This document shows, in pieces, positions 5,603 to 6,717 of a DNA stretch of 6,717 bases. Within the stretch, counting starts at the first letter, position 1. Each line of letters opens with the position of its first letter. Both the position numbers and the translations under genes were made by a program. A model generated the notes under the pieces. It was not told where the DNA came from and did no database searches. It saw nothing but the letters and a program-made list of their open reading frames with translations. Source of the DNA: Bacteroidota bacterium (lineage in GTDB: Bacteria > Bacteroidota > Bacteroidia > Chitinophagales > Chitinophagaceae); the NCBI GenBank assembly GCA_028877045.1, contig JAGWPQ010000231.1:1-6717 (forward strand). Direction: 5' to 3'.

Positions 5603-6463
5603 TTATAGTTTCAACCGGCGCAAATATTCGCCATAACCGCTCTTCGAATATTTATCGGCTAATGTTAATAATTGCTGATGATTGATGAAACCCATACGGA
5701 ACGCCACTTCTTCGATACACCCTACCTGCTGGCTTTGTCTTTTTGCGATCACACGAACAAATTCGCTTGCATCGTGCAACGAATCGAAAGTACCTGTATC
5801 TAACCAGGCAGTACCGCGATTCATCACACCAACTTTTAATTTTCCCTGTTTCAGGTATTCACGGTTCACATCAGTAATTTCATATTCGCCTCTTGGTGAA
5901 GGCGCAATATTTTTTGCGATCTCAACAACATGGTTATCGTAAAAATATAAACCGGGAACAGCATAATTTGATTTAGGTTGTTTTGGTTTTTCTTCGATAG
6001 AAACAACATTAAAATCTTTATCAAATTCAACCACACCATATCTTTCAGGATCATTCACTTCATAAGCAAACACTGCAGCGCCTTCTACATTACTGAACGA
6101 TTGCACCAATTTGCTAAAACCTGCACCGTAAAAAATATTATCGCCCAATACCAATGCCACTTTATCGTTGCCGATAAATTTTTCTCCGATCACAAATGCC
6201 TGTGCCAATCCGTTTGGAACGGCCTGCACTGCATAAGAAAATTTGCAACCCAATTCATTTCCATCGCCCAATAATCTTTGGAATTGAGAAGAGTCTTCGG
6301 GCGTTGTAATAATTAGTATTTCGTTGATACCTGCTAACATTAAAACCGATAGCGGATAGTAGATCATCGGCTTATCATAAATAGGCATCAATTGTTTACT
6401 GATCCCTTTTGTGATGGGATATAATCTGGTACCGCTTCCACCTGCGAGAATTATGCCTTTCAT
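5603..6463 (-). CDS. rfbA: Glucose-1-phosphate thymidylyltransferase
   Basis: A 286-residue cytosolic nucleotidyltransferase (RmlA) that joins glucose 1-phosphate and dTTP to give dTDP-glucose and pyrophosphate, the first step towards dTDP-L-rhamnose and related deoxysugars. Visible signatures are the nucleotide-binding loop LAGGSGTRLYP (6-16) with Arg13, SKQLMPIYDKPMIYYPLS (22-39) with Lys23, LGDNIFYG (106-113) with metal-binding Asp108, EEKPKQPKSNYAVPGLYFYD (157-176), GEYEITDVNREYL (192-204), GTAWLDTGTFDSL (217-229) with Asp222, and GCIEEVAFRMGFI (248-260) in the C-terminal dimer/allosteric region. Arg13, Lys23, Asp108 and Asp222 match the catalytic set known from Pseudomonas RmlA. Length is normal and the start aligns with the family. 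It follows rfbC after 79 bases and is closed by the terminator at 5546-5581. A short tandem repeat lies directly before its start codon. Confidence 0.97.
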   Translation of the reverse strand: MKGIILAGGSGTRLYPITKGISKQLMPIYDKPMIYYPLSVLMLAGINEILIITTPEDSSQFQRLLGDGNELGCKFSYAVQAVPNGLAQAFVIGEKFIGNDKVALVLGDNIFYGAGFSKLVQSFSNVEGAAVFAYEVNDPERYGVVEFDKDFNVVSIEEKPKQPKSNYAVPGLYFYDNHVVEIAKNIAPSPRGEYEITDVNREYLKQGKLKVGVMNRGTAWLDTGTFDSLHDASEFVRVIAKRQSQQVGCIEEVAFRMGFINHQQLLTLADKYSKSGYGEYLRRLKL

Positions 6464-6471
6464 TAATTTCT

Positions 6472-6511
6472 GTTTATTGGTTTATTAGTTTACTGGTTTA
6501 TTTGTCTATCG
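6472..6511. repeat. Five-unit 8-bp degenerate tandem repeat in the rfbA leader
   Basis: Read on the plus strand, the units begin at 6472, 6480, 6488, 6496 and 6504. The consensus is GTTTATTG: the second and fourth differ in the last base, the third has C for T at position 6, and the fifth is GTCTATCG. The array ends eight bases before the rfbA ATG at 6463, inside its 5' leader. Eight is not a multiple of three, but the array is outside the coding frame, so copy changes would alter leader length or promoter spacing, not the protein. Confidence 0.8.
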
Positions 6512-6524
6512 GCTTTGTTCGTAA

Positions 6525-6555
6525 CACAATTATTCCTGTACACTAAAAATTCAAA
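6525..6555 (-). promoter_or_regulatory. Candidate internal promoter for rfbA
   Basis: On the minus strand TTTG (6555-6552), inside the last codons of rfbC, is followed after exactly 19 bases by TAATTGTG (6532-6525), one mismatch from the Bacteroidota TAnnTTTG -7 box. Transcription would start near 6518, giving a leader of about 55 bases that contains the 8-bp repeat. rfbA may thus have its own promoter besides read-through from rfbC. Confidence 0.4.
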
Positions 6556-6717
6556 CTATCTTTTATTTCTTTAAATGTTGGAAGTATTTTGTCTTTATCC
6601 GATAACAATACTTCTTCCTCTTTTATTTGCCAATCGATATTCAGATCAGGATCGTTGTAAATGATCCCACCTTCGGATGCTTTATTATAAAAATTATCGC
6701 ATTTATAAAAGAAGGTA
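6543..6717 (-). CDS. rfbC: dTDP-4-dehydrorhamnose 3,5-epimerase, C-terminal part only
   Basis: The last 57 codons and a TAG stop are present; the start lies beyond the right edge. The visible part includes FFYKCDNFYNKASEGGIIYN (2-21), DPDLNIDW (22-29), and LLSDKDKILPTFKEI (37-51). This matches the C-terminal region of RmlC/RfbC, where Y-K-C-[DT]-x-x-Y and E-G-G-I-x-[YW]-[ND]-D-P-x-[LI]-x-I-x-W are characteristic. RfbC epimerises dTDP-4-keto-6-deoxyglucose at C3 and C5, two steps after RfbA, on the way to dTDP-L-rhamnose. It precedes rfbA on the same strand with a 79-base gap. The dimer-barrel active-site His and Asp lie outside the window. Recognition rests on this short but distinctive tail and is supported by the neighbouring rfbA. 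Confidence 0.92.
   Translation of the reverse strand, partial: TFFYKCDNFYNKASEGGIIYNDPDLNIDWQIKEEEVLLSDKDKILPTFKEIKDSLNF

Noticed and set aside
5682..6274. Open frames overlapping rfbA in other frames on both strands
   Set aside because: rfbA is unmistakable across the interval, and the alternatives are low-complexity shadows.

Overview
The window looks like a chromosomal segment from a Bacteroidota bacterium, probably near the Chitinophagaceae. This is inferred from AT-rich DNA, starts without Shine-Dalgarno sequences, promoter candidates of the Bacteroidota type (TTTG, about 19 bases, TAnnTTTG), and the character of the ECF sigma factor and other proteins. No mobile element, CRISPR array, rRNA or tRNA was seen. 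The window holds seven genes: five complete and one cut at each edge.

Left part (1-1871, minus strand): a two-gene unit. A membrane-anchored SGNH/GDSL-like protein (846-1871) is followed 30 bases later by an MBOAT membrane O-acyltransferase, whose C-terminal part lies beyond base 1. This pairing is typical of systems that O-acetylate an exported polysaccharide.

Middle (1872-3803): a 414-base divergent intergenic region with a perfect dyad and a possible promoter, then a plus-strand lipoprotein of the GHL10 glycosyl hydrolase family (relatives of E. coli DigH/YddW), here starting at 2286. It converges on the next gene across a 36-base gap that contains a bidirectional terminator-like hairpin.

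Right part (3840-6717, all minus strand): in transcription order, the 3' end of rfbC (dTDP-4-dehydrorhamnose 3,5-epimerase), rfbA (glucose-1-phosphate thymidylyltransferase), a strong intrinsic terminator, an ECF sigma factor with no adjacent anti-sigma gene, and a PfkB-type 6-phosphofructokinase. rfbC and rfbA supply dTDP-L-rhamnose for surface polysaccharide. Together with the O-acyltransferase pair and the glycan hydrolase, they give the neighbourhood a cell-envelope flavour, although nothing shows common regulation.

The gene content is ordinary. The less expected signals lie between genes: a five-unit 8-bp tandem repeat in the rfbA leader, a 10+10 bp perfect inverted repeat over the probable pfkB promoter, and a cluster of palindromes upstream of the sigma factor gene. 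I see no convincing new multi-gene system in this window.
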